Assembly (NCBI RefSeq): GCF_014199955.1
Contig: NZ_JACHOQ010000001.1
Location: 248,001-312,000 of the forward strand
Direction: 5' to 3'
Source of the DNA: Brevundimonas aurantiaca
GTDB lineage: Bacteria > Pseudomonadota > Alphaproteobacteria > Caulobacterales > Caulobacteraceae
Length of the DNA: 64,000 nt
The number at the start of each line of letters is the position of its first letter. Within the stretch, counting starts at the first letter, position 1. This document shows positions 57,222-64,000 of this stretch, one piece after another. The notes under the pieces were generated by a model, which was not told the DNA's origin, ran no database searches, and was given only the letters and a program-made list of their open reading frames with translations. A program made the translations under genes and the position numbers.

Positions 57222-57302
57222 AGTGGGTCTGTCAGACATTGCCGGCGCAAAGCCTATCCTGCCCTAGACTCTCACCCCCTTCGCCCCGTAGGCCTACGGG
57301 GC
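57222..57302. other. Candidate origin of transfer (oriT) with RP4-like nic
   Basis: CCTATCCTGCCC (57253-57264) is identical, as far as I recall, to the nic region of RP4 (cleavage after TATCCTG, here between 57261 and 57262), and it fits the YATCCTG|Y rule for MOBP relaxases. It lies 38 bases upstream of the mobC start. GTCTG-T-CAGAC (57227-57237) is a small inverted repeat before it. A perfect 20-base palindrome GCCCCGTAGGCCTACGGGGC (57283-57302) follows. Confidence 0.65.
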
Positions 57303-57624
57303 TGCCCGCCCTCCCCTCGGCGGCCGGTTCCGGCCGCTCGCCCGCCGCCCTGAAGGGCGCCCCAACCAAGCGGGAAGAGGAAGACCTCGCGGCGCGCCCG
57401 CTCGGAGGGTGGGTCTTTTTCCTGCCCTACCGGTGGGGCTCGTGCGAACCCCACCTGGGTCCTCAGCCTGCCGCTGAATCAGCAAGACGTTAAGCAGCGC
57501 ATCTGGCGTAACGATCGTAAGCATACCCAGTCAGGTAGGTCATGACGGCGCCATACCTCCGCAACCCCGGAACCTTGTTCGCCGCCCATCGCACCCATAG
57601 GTTCGTGGGGAAGGAGTTTCCGCC
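57303..57624. other. Non-coding leading region with strong hairpins
   Basis: No convincing gene. GCGGCCGG-TT-CCGGCCGC (57320-57337) and GGTGGGG-N10-CCCCACC (57432-57455) are perfect inverted repeats. They may belong to oriT or be single-strand promoters used on entry into a recipient. The rightward HTH gene promoter should lie near 57500-57610. Confidence 0.5.
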
Positions 57625-58125
57625 ATGTCCACCCCCGCCTCGCCGAGCATCGTGCCGTTCCCGCCGCTCGTCCCCGCCCCGCCCCCCGCCAAGACCGCCG
57701 CGTCGCAGGACCGGATCTGGGGCAAGGCGGTCATCGCCAACGGCTATGCCGGTATCCCGTCGATCCTGATTCAGGCGCAGTCGCGACTGGGTCTGACCGC
57801 GATGCAGTTCAACATCCTGGTTCAGCTGCTGGACTATTACCGGGACCCGAACCGCGCCCCCTTCCCGTCGCGGGCGGAACTCGGCCGCCGCATCGGCGTG
57901 AAGCCGAAGACCATCCAGACCAATATGCGCCAGCTTGAACAGGCCGGTCTGGTGCGTCGCGAGATGCGCAAGACGGCGGCCGGCGACTGGGCCTCCAACG
58001 TCTATCATCTCGATGGTTTGATCGAACGGGTCCGCAAGCTCGAACCCGAGTTCACCCAGGCGCGCAAGGATCGGGAGGCCGCCCGGCTTCGCGTCTCCAC
58101 TCCGGTGGGACTGCGCCAGCCGTAA
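57625..58125 (+). CDS. Winged-HTH protein of the leading region
   Basis: A 166-residue protein with a Pro-rich N-terminus (about 1-25) and a winged HTH of the HTH_36 type (LTAMQFNILVQLLDYYRD, then PSRAELGRRIGVKPKTIQTN, then MRQLEQAGLVRRE). Similar domains occur in plasmid replication initiators and in regulators, but no replication motif is seen. AAGGAG precedes the ATG. It may regulate genes that enter the recipient first. Confidence 0.7.
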   Translation: MSTPASPSIVPFPPLVPAPPPAKTAASQDRIWGKAVIANGYAGIPSILIQAQSRLGLTAMQFNILVQLLDYYRDPNRAPFPSRAELGRRIGVKPKTIQTNMRQLEQAGLVRREMRKTAAGDWASNVYHLDGLIERVRKLEPEFTQARKDREAARLRVSTPVGLRQP

Positions 58126-58208
58126 CGTCAGGGCCCAGAATTGATTTACCCCGGGGGCATGCTTTGCAGCAGAGGCGATCCCGGGGTGTACGCAGGTAGA
58201 GATAATCC

Positions 58209-58892
58209 ATGACCCACCCCGACGCAAGGCCGGCGGCCGACGCCGATGCGGTGGAAGCCGCGCTCTCTCTCGAACGCTTCGCCCGTTATGTCGCGTGGGC
58301 GGAAGGCGACCGCGAGCGCGCCGTGGCCCTCTATACGCTGAACACCCAGGTCTCCGAAGCCCTCTATGTGCCCCTCCAGGCCCTGGAGGTCGCGCTGCGC
58401 AATCGCATCCATACGGTGATGTCCGAGGCCCATGGCCCGGGATGGTTCCAGCCCGAGGCCGGTCACGTCACCGACCGTCAGGCCGAACAGGTGCGCACGG
58501 CGATCGCCGAGCTGACCGAGGCGGGCAAGCCGATCGAGGACGGCCGCGTGGTCGCCGCCCTGACCTTCAGCTTCTGGACCTCGATGTTCGGGCGGGAGCA
58601 GGACGATCTGTGGAAGCGCACCCTGCACAGGATCGCCACGCGGGAGGGCCGCTTCCTGGCCCGGAAGGACTTCACGGCGCGACTGACGCAGGTGCGGCTC
58701 CTGCGGAACCGGATCGCCCACCACGAACCCATTCTCTACTGGAACCTGCCCAAGCTGCATCAGGCCATGCTGGAGATGACCCGCTGGCTGTCGCCGGCGA
58801 TGGACGACTGGCGCGGGACGGTCGATCGCTTCCCCGAGGTCCACCCGGCCGAACGTCTCGCCCTGCCCCGTCCCGGCAAGGACGAGGCATGA
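58209..58892 (+). CDS. Abi-family (HEPN) protein
   Basis: A 227-residue helical protein of the Abi_2-like family. The motif VRLLRNRIAHHEPI contains RNRIAH, an R-x4-H pattern typical of HEPN ribonucleases. The N-terminal YTLNTQVSEALYVPLQALEVALRNR also fits. Abi proteins cut RNA or arrest growth on phage infection, and some act as toxins. It overlaps the next gene by four bases, so the pair is a unit. Confidence 0.75.
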   Translation: MTHPDARPAADADAVEAALSLERFARYVAWAEGDRERAVALYTLNTQVSEALYVPLQALEVALRNRIHTVMSEAHGPGWFQPEAGHVTDRQAEQVRTAIAELTEAGKPIEDGRVVAALTFSFWTSMFGREQDDLWKRTLHRIATREGRFLARKDFTARLTQVRLLRNRIAHHEPILYWNLPKLHQAMLEMTRWLSPAMDDWRGTVDRFPEVHPAERLALPRPGKDEA

Positions 58893-60016
58893 GCGAGCCT
58901 TCCAAGCCGACGAGACGGGTCGTCGACGTGAACGCGCTGAGGCGGCCGTCCATCGAGGCGCACGGCCTGGTTGACGCCGACCGGGCCTACTGGCTCTACT
59001 ACGACGAAACGAACAACATCCGGCGACTGCATCTCCAGGCCGACGCCTTCAACGTCCCGGACCTGAACTGCTGGGTGCTCGGCGGTCTCGGCCGTCGGGA
59101 TTCGACCCCGATCGATGTCGCGCCGCTGAGGGCGCGGGCCTTCATCCAGCCCAACGCCGAGGAGCTGCATTTCGCGCTCTTCGGCCGGGGCGAGTTTCCG
59201 AAGGTCCTCGGGTCGAGGAAGCTGGAGACGTTTCTCGACTGGGCGCTGGAGGAAAACCTCCTCGTCCACTACCTCGCGCTCGACCCCTTCTACTGGTCCG
59301 TCGTCGACGTCGTCGACTCGGTGCTGGCGGCCGGGGAGATGCCGGACGGCTTCGGGGAAACCCTTAAGTCGGACCTCTGCACCGTGCTTCGCGCCGACCG
59401 GGCCCGGACCGCGGCCCTGATGGCCCGATTCGACTATCCGGACCTGAAGCCGGAAAACCGACGCGCCTTCATGACCGAGCTGATCACCTTCGCGGAAGAT
59501 CACGCCGGTCTGCTGGATCATTTCGGCTACCAGATGCTGCGGGGCCTGCTGCAGATGGGACGCCACCATCCCCTGCCCTTCATCGAGGGCGGGGAGGCGC
59601 GGGTTCTGATCGACGGCTTCCGGGACTTCTTCCTGGAGCGCATCTGCATTCTGAAGAATGCGCACCACGTCTTCGACGCCGAGGACGTCGTCTCCGGCGA
59701 GCTCGCCCGGATGACGTTGACCGACGGCGACGCCCCCTTTTGCAACTATCGCTTCGTCGAGAGGTCGCATGACGATCCCGGCGTCCAGGTCTCCGATGTA
59801 ATGGTCGGCTTCCTCGCCAAATTCTTCAGCTGGATCTCCAGTGTGGACGAGGACGAGGTTCGGGATTTGAAGGCCGCCCTGAGCCCGGCCCAGGCGCGCA
59901 ACCGGGAGCGCCTCATCGGTCTTCTCGAGGCCAGCTACGCCGAGAACGCGGCGTTCACGCACACAGTCGTCAGCCTCGCGGACCGACAGAAGGGCGCGAT
60001 CTTCCTCGACTTCTGA
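58889..60016 (+). CDS. DUF3800-like protein paired with the Abi gene
   Basis: A 375-residue protein of uncertain family. It has an early YWLYYDETNNIRRL block, which resembles the N-terminal YxDEs motif of DUF3800 (an RNase H-like fold), and a late VQVSDVMVGFLAKFF block like the QxxDxxxG motif near the end of DUF3800. The middle is helical. Co-translation with the HEPN/Abi gene suggests a two-gene defence or toxin-antitoxin module. The family call is an inference from two short motifs. Confidence 0.55.
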   Translation: MSEPSKPTRRVVDVNALRRPSIEAHGLVDADRAYWLYYDETNNIRRLHLQADAFNVPDLNCWVLGGLGRRDSTPIDVAPLRARAFIQPNAEELHFALFGRGEFPKVLGSRKLETFLDWALEENLLVHYLALDPFYWSVVDVVDSVLAAGEMPDGFGETLKSDLCTVLRADRARTAALMARFDYPDLKPENRRAFMTELITFAEDHAGLLDHFGYQMLRGLLQMGRHHPLPFIEGGEARVLIDGFRDFFLERICILKNAHHVFDAEDVVSGELARMTLTDGDAPFCNYRFVERSHDDPGVQVSDVMVGFLAKFFSWISSVDEDEVRDLKAALSPAQARNRERLIGLLEASYAENAAFTHTVVSLADRQKGAIFLDF

Positions 60017-60052
60017 AGAAACGGGCCGACGGCTCGTCGGCCCGTCCCGGCC

Positions 60053-60937
60053 TCAGGGCTGCAGACCGTGCAGATGGTCGACCGCCTTCTGCGCGTGCGA
60101 GGCCGCCGAGACGATGAAGCGCTTGTCGTCCTTCAGGACCTCGAGCCAGTTGGCGATATAGGCCGCGTGGTCCTCGCGCGGTTCGAGGGCGAGCCCGAGG
60201 TCCGCGCAGAGGAAGGCGGCGCCGAGCTCGGCGACCAGCTCTTCGCGGGCATAGCCGGCGTCGCCGAAGCGCTGACGGCCCAGGTCCCGATCGAGACGGG
60301 TGGGATGGCGCGTCCAGTGGGTCATCTCGTGGCCGAGGGTGCTGTAGTAGTCGTCCGCCGTCTCGAAACATTCGAACGGCGGCATCTGCACATGGTCCGG
60401 ACCCGGGGCGTAGTAGGCGCTGCCGCCGCCGTGCCGGACCTCGGCGCCGCAGTGTCTGAAGAAGGCGTCGATGCGGGCGATCCGCTCGTCCGGATTGATC
60501 TCGATCGTCTCCGGTTCGCCGTAGCGCTCCGGCAGGCCTTCGATCTGATCGACGTTGAAGACGGTGTAGGCCCTCAGAAACGGGATGCGTTGCTGGACCT
60601 CCGCTCCCGTGTCGTCGGTGTCCTCACGGACGATCTGGTTGGTGTAGACGACCGTCGCGCCGCGTTCGCCCTTGCGAACGTGGGCGCCGAGGGCCAGCGC
60701 CTGACGGAAGGTCATCCAGGTGGAGCGGCTGAAACCCCGGCTGGCCGCTTCGCCCCAGAGCAGGACGACATTGATGCCGTTGTAGGGCGTCCCATCATGG
60801 CGGAGCGGGCGGCTGACGGAGATCGAGGCCTTCCAGGGCTGGGTCCAGGGGCGGACCCCGGCTTCGAGCTGAGCGATGATCTGTTGGGTGATCCGGGTAT
60901 GGATTTCCGGGCGTGCGGGATTGGCGGGGCGCGTCAT
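60053..60937 (-). CDS. ardC: ArdC-like antirestriction protein
   Basis: A 294-residue protein with an N-terminal ssDNA-binding ArdC domain (ITQQIIAQLEAGVRPWTQPW, then YNGINVVLLW) and a C-terminal zincin-type domain with HEMTHWTRH. ArdC of IncW plasmids protects incoming DNA from restriction in the recipient. GAGGAGG precedes ATG 60937. Its place near oriT fits a leading-region gene. Confidence 0.88.
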   Translation of the reverse strand: MTRPANPARPEIHTRITQQIIAQLEAGVRPWTQPWKASISVSRPLRHDGTPYNGINVVLLWGEAASRGFSRSTWMTFRQALALGAHVRKGERGATVVYTNQIVREDTDDTGAEVQQRIPFLRAYTVFNVDQIEGLPERYGEPETIEINPDERIARIDAFFRHCGAEVRHGGGSAYYAPGPDHVQMPPFECFETADDYYSTLGHEMTHWTRHPTRLDRDLGRQRFGDAGYAREELVAELGAAFLCADLGLALEPREDHAAYIANWLEVLKDDKRFIVSAASHAQKAVDHLHGLQP

Positions 60938-61009
60938 GGCGGCCTCCTCGAAACGGAGTGTGGGAAGAAGGAGCGACGGCGCGGTCTCCGCGCCGCCGCG
61001 GCTCTTGGG

Positions 61010-61303
61010 TCAGCGGGACCAGATCAGGCTGTGTCCGCCCTCGACCTCCACCAGGGAGGCGTAGATCGGTCCCGGGAAGCTGGGATCGTCGAGCTTGACC
61101 GAGAGGTAGTCGCGGTCTTGCTGGCTCTTGCGCTTCCAGGCGGCGCCGAACTCGGTCTGGCCGGCGAAGATCCGGAAGTCGGGGGCCTTGTCGTCGGTCT
61201 TCTCGTTGGGCCGAAGAACCGCCGTCTTGACGTTCAGGGTGAGGGTCTTGATCGAACCGGTGTAGCCGTCGCCTTGGGCGGTGAAGGTGCCGATGGTGGC
61301 CAT
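61010..61303 (-). CDS. DUF736 family protein
   Basis: A 97-residue beta-rich protein that matches DUF736 ([20 protein letters not shown], then [20 protein letters not shown]). These proteins are common on alphaproteobacterial plasmids and integrative elements, next to ardC. The function is unknown. AAGGAGA precedes ATG 61303; the frame is open further upstream but that part is not coding. Confidence 0.85.
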   Translation of the reverse strand: MATIGTFTAQGDGYTGSIKTLTLNVKTAVLRPNEKTDDKAPDFRIFAGQTEFGAAWKRKSQQDRDYLSVKLDDPSFPGPIYASLVEVEGGHSLIWSR

Positions 61304-61650
61304 GTCAGTCTCTCCTTTGCTTCGGGCCACGCCTGCCGCGGCCTCGATGGCGATCGGGAGACCGGGGCCCGGGCGGCGCGCAGGGAGAGCGGAGCGAGCC
61401 CCCGCAGCGAAGCGGAGGACCGCGACAAGAGACTTTCTTGTTTCGCGAGGAAGGCCGTCAGGCCGGGGATGAAAGTCGCGCAAGCGGTTGCGCCAGCCGA
61501 CCGGGTTTCGGTCAGATCCGCCTCATCGAGAGGCCGCGCCGGCTGGCGCGAAAAGGATGTGAGACCCCGGCCGCCCCGAACACCCCGTCATCGCCATTGC
61601 CCCCCGGCATGGTCGGTCAGGCCCCGACCCGCCCAGGCTCAACCCGGCGC
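61304..61650. other. Non-coding stretch between DUF736 and SRAP genes
   Basis: About 350 bases without a convincing gene. GCGCCAGCCG (61490-61499) and CGGCTGGCGC (61540-61549) form an exact inverted repeat 40 bases apart. The DUF736 promoter should be here. I see no RNA gene. Confidence 0.45.
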
Positions 61651-62229
61651 TCAGGCTGCGGCGGGGAAGACCTTCTCGACGTCGAGGCTCCCGGCGGGCA
61701 GAGCCCGCAACAGTTCGGTCTGGGGCCGCTGGAGGTCGAGCCAGGCCGCCCCGTCCTCGGGCCGAAGCACCACGATCTGCCGGTCGTGATAGGGGGCAAT
61801 ATCCTCCCCCGGCTCGGTGGTCAGCATGGCGAAGGCGCCCTCCTTGATCAGGCCCGCCACCCAGAAGAGCCGCTGGCCTGACAGGGTGAAGCGCCATTTG
61901 GTCTTTCGCTTCTGCCCGGGTTCAGGGTCGGTGAACTCGAAGAAGCCGTCCGCCGGGATCAGGCACCGGTGCGAGCCCTCGAAGGATCGCCCGTCGGAGC
62001 GGAAGTTGAAGACCGGGCGTCCGCCCGGCCCCTTCCAGGCCCAGGGGGTCATGACGGCCTCGGGCCCCTCCGCCCCCATCTGGATGATCGGGGCCCGATC
62101 CCCGATGCGGATCGAGGCCATCGGGCCGAAGTTCGGCATGCCGCCGGGAAAGACGAGCCGGTTTCCCGTCAGATTGAACGCCGCAATCACATCGTCGAAC
62201 GGCAGGATGAGTTGGTATTCGTTGCACAT
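61651..62229 (-). CDS. SRAP-family (HMCES/YedK-like) protein
   Basis: A 192-residue SOS-response-associated peptidase domain protein. The catalytic Cys2 (MCNEY) is present. The domain also shows FNFRSDGRSFEGSHRCLIPADGFFEF (in parts) and YHDRQIVVLRPED with the conserved His. SRAP proteins form a covalent bond with abasic sites in single-stranded DNA and protect them. It is divergent from the LexA-controlled imuAB genes, and the LexA box may serve both sides. Confidence 0.92.
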   Translation of the reverse strand: MCNEYQLILPFDDVIAAFNLTGNRLVFPGGMPNFGPMASIRIGDRAPIIQMGAEGPEAVMTPWAWKGPGGRPVFNFRSDGRSFEGSHRCLIPADGFFEFTDPEPGQKRKTKWRFTLSGQRLFWVAGLIKEGAFAMLTTEPGEDIAPYHDRQIVVLRPEDGAAWLDLQRPQTELLRALPAGSLDVEKVFPAAA

Positions 62230-62338
62230 GACCTGAGCTCCCGTGACGTCGAGCCGAGGATTTCACGGCTCCGGGGTCGCCGCAAATCCCGGGGGAAAAG
62301 GCGCCGGCCGGATTGACTCCGACCTCACCTTCGAACCA

Positions 62339-62353
62339 GAACATTTCAGGAAC
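62339..62353. promoter_or_regulatory. Alphaproteobacterial LexA (SOS) box
   Basis: GAAC-ATTTCAG-GAAC is an exact GAAC-N7-GAAC, the reverse complement of the alphaproteobacterial LexA site GTTC-N7-GTTC. It lies 28 bases before the imuA start codon. LexA bound here should repress imuA-imuB until DNA damage. Confidence 0.85.
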
Positions 62354-62380
62354 ATTATAGAGGCGAGGAGGAGTTCGTCC

Positions 62381-63139
62381 ATGCCGGCCGCCCGCTCGGC
62401 CCACTTCGAGGACTTGCGCGCCAAGGTTCGCGCGCTGGAGCAGGCTGACCGTCGAGCGGTCGGCGTGCTGCCGTTCGAGGTGGCGAGACTGGACGCCGCC
62501 CTGCCGGGCGGAGGCCTCGCGCTCGGGGCGCTCCATGAGGTGGCCGGGGGCGGCGACGACGCCGTCGGCGGCGCGGCGGCCGCTCTTTTCGCGGCGGGCA
62601 TTGTCGCCCGTCTGCCCGGACCGGTTCTGTGGTGCATCACCCGCCCCGACCTGTTCGCCCCCGCGCTCAGCCATGCGGGGCTGGGACCGGACCGGGTCAT
62701 CTACGTCGAGGCGGGCGACGAGAAGGCGCTGATGGCGTGTTTCGAGGAAGGCCTGCGCCATGGCGGGCTGGCGGGCGTCGTCTGCGAGACGTCCCGCCTG
62801 ACCATGACCGCCTCGCGCCGACTGCAGCTGGCCGCCGAGGCGTCGGGCGTTATCGGCCTTGCGGTCCGGCGATGGCGCCGGGCGGCGGAGGCCGCCGACT
62901 TCGGCCAGCCGACCGCCGCCGCCACGCGCTGGCGCGTCAGCGCCGAGCCATCAGCGCCCTTGCCGGTCCCCGGGATCGGTCGGGCGCGATGGCGGATCGA
63001 ACTTATGCGTTGCCGCGGCGCCGACGCGGCGGACTTCATTCTGGACGCTTGTGATGAGACGGGTCGTCTCGCTCTTCCTGCCGAACTGGCCCGTCGATCG
63101 GTTGCGCCGCCGGTTGGGCGCCGACGCGCCGCCGCCTGA
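62381..63139 (+). CDS. imuA: ImuA-like translesion accessory protein
   Basis: A 252-residue RecA/SulA-related protein (PARSAHFEDLRAKVRALEQ start; LPGGGLALGALHEVAG region where RecA has Walker A-like sequence; WCITRPDLFAPAL). It works with ImuB and DnaE2 in damage-induced mutagenesis. The frame is open to 62243, but GGAGGAG before ATG 62381 and the LexA box upstream set the start. It overlaps imuB by 86 bases. Confidence 0.88.
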   Translation: MPAARSAHFEDLRAKVRALEQADRRAVGVLPFEVARLDAALPGGGLALGALHEVAGGGDDAVGGAAAALFAAGIVARLPGPVLWCITRPDLFAPALSHAGLGPDRVIYVEAGDEKALMACFEEGLRHGGLAGVVCETSRLTMTASRRLQLAAEASGVIGLAVRRWRRAAEAADFGQPTAAATRWRVSAEPSAPLPVPGIGRARWRIELMRCRGADAADFILDACDETGRLALPAELARRSVAPPVGRRRAAA

Positions 63140-64000
63140 GCATCCTCTCGTCCTTACGGGCCGGATCGGTCGCAAGCGGGTCGTGACGGCCTGCAACGCC
63201 GCCGCCGCCGGCTCCGGCGCACGCGTGGGCATGGCCGCAACCCAGGCTCAGGCCCTGATCCCGGGTCTGGACGTGAGAGACGCCGATCCGCATGGCGACG
63301 CCGAGGCTCTGGATCGCCTCGCCCTGTGGGCGATGCACCGCTACGCCCCTGTGTGCCAGGCCGATCCGCCGGATGGACTGGCGATCGACGTCACCGGCGC
63401 CGCCCATCTTCAGGGAGGCGAGCCGGCGCTCCTGCGCGATCTGGCGGCGCGCCTCCAGGGCGTCGGCGTGACCAGCCGGGGCGTCGTCGGCCCAACGCTC
63501 GGCGCCGCCCATGCGGTCGCCCGTTTCCGCGCCGACCAGAGCCTCATCGCAGATGACGGCGTCGATGCGGCTCTCTCCCCCTTGCCGCTCGAGGCCTTGC
63601 GCCTGCCGGCCGACCTTCCCGTCGGGCTGAGGCGGATGGGGTTCGAACGGATCGGCGACGTCGCCCACCGGCCCCGCGCGCCCCTCCAGCTCCGTTTCGG
63701 AGCGGAGCTTGGCCGGCGTCTCGACCAGGCCTATGGCCGGTCGGGGGAGCCTCTGATCCCGGTCGAGGCGCCTGAGACGCCCCGCGTCGAACGGGTCTTC
63801 GCCGAGCCGATCGGGGCCCCAGAAACCCTGGCCCGGTACGCCGGCGCCCTGGCCGAAGCCCTGTGCGGGCAGTTGGAAACGCGCGGCCTGGGGGCGCGGC
63901 GGCTCGACTGGCTCTGCTACCGCGTGGACAACCGGATCGAGGCAGTCCGCGTGGGTCTGGCCCAGCCGGTGCGCGACGTGCGCCGGCTGACCCGGCTGCT
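63054..64000 (+). CDS. imuB: ImuB-like Y-family polymerase homologue (partial)
   Basis: The first 315 codons of an ImuB protein; the gene continues past the window. The start MRRVVSLFLPNWPVDRLRRR is typical. VTACNAAAAGSGARVGMAATQAQAL and LAIDVTGAAHL are Y-polymerase fold segments. ImuB lacks the catalytic acidic residues of true Y-family polymerases and acts as a hub for DnaE2 and the sliding clamp. dnaE2 is expected downstream. Confidence 0.88.
   Translation, partial: MRRVVSLFLPNWPVDRLRRRLGADAPPPEHPLVLTGRIGRKRVVTACNAAAAGSGARVGMAATQAQALIPGLDVRDADPHGDAEALDRLALWAMHRYAPVCQADPPDGLAIDVTGAAHLQGGEPALLRDLAARLQGVGVTSRGVVGPTLGAAHAVARFRADQSLIADDGVDAALSPLPLEALRLPADLPVGLRRMGFERIGDVAHRPRAPLQLRFGAELGRRLDQAYGRSGEPLIPVEAPETPRVERVFAEPIGAPETLARYAGALAEALCGQLETRGLGARRLDWLCYRVDNRIEAVRVGLAQPVRDVRRLTRL

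Noticed and set aside
57625..58125. Plasmid replication initiator
   Set aside because: The winged HTH of this protein also occurs in regulators, and no iterons or initiator motifs were seen nearby.

Overview
This is a high-GC alphaproteobacterial window. The gene families present suggest Caulobacterales or a close relative such as Brevundimonas: a FecI/FecR/TonB-linked lasso peptide cluster with an isopeptidase, dmeRF, a VirB/VirD4 conjugation set, and a GAAC-N7-GAAC LexA box. This is inferred from gene content only. No rRNA, tRNA, integrase, transposase or CRISPR array was seen. The window is almost wholly accessory DNA, either a conjugative plasmid or an integrative element whose ends lie outside it.

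Layout. (1) 1-25364 is a metal-resistance island. It has dmeR-dmeF, a rightward czcCBA operon with an acyltransferase, a HupE/UreJ-type protein and an anchored protein, an NreB-like exporter and a MerC-like protein. A second, leftward set follows: czcC, czcB, czcA, a short CDF protein, an isoprenylcysteine-methyltransferase-like protein, a P1B-4 type ATPase and DUF305. A MerR regulator and another CDF protein diverge from a perfect MerR-type operator. RcnR/DmeR-like boxes lie before nreB and before the first czc operon. (2) 25386-29202 is a three-gene defence operon: Cap4-like nuclease, small middle protein, and SMC/Rad50-like ATPase. It resembles Lamassu-Cap4 or an ABC-three-component system. 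(3) 29935-41925 is a lasso peptide locus flanked by two related LuxR-type HTH proteins. Rightward genes encode an ECF sigma factor, FecR, a TonB receptor with an STN domain, and a lasso isopeptidase. Leftward genes encode GntR, precursor A1, precursor A2 (with an in-frame TGA), a fused B protein and the C cyclase. (4) 42002-53998 is a tightly overlapping T4SS operon, virB1 to virB11, with eexN, virD4 and an LPD7-like gene. (5) 54075-55512 is an alpha/beta hydrolase and TetR cargo pair. (6) 55695-57624 holds the relaxase, MobC and a candidate oriT containing a 12-base match to the RP4 nic region as I remember it. (7) 57625-61303 is the leading region: a winged HTH protein, a HEPN/Abi plus DUF3800-like pair, ArdC and DUF736. 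(8) 61651-64000 carries an SRAP protein and, divergently, a LexA-controlled imuA-imuB mutasome that runs off the window.

How it fits together. The conjugation genes with relaxase, oriT, antirestriction and entry-exclusion functions probably move the whole block. The cargo gives Co/Ni/Zn/Cd tolerance, anti-phage defence, a secreted lasso peptide with its own uptake and breakdown route, and SOS-inducible translesion synthesis. The most notable items are the lasso locus (Ala1 cores with a predicted Ala1-Glu9 ring), its nonsense-interrupted second precursor, the Cap4/SMC defence operon and the HEPN/DUF3800-like pair.
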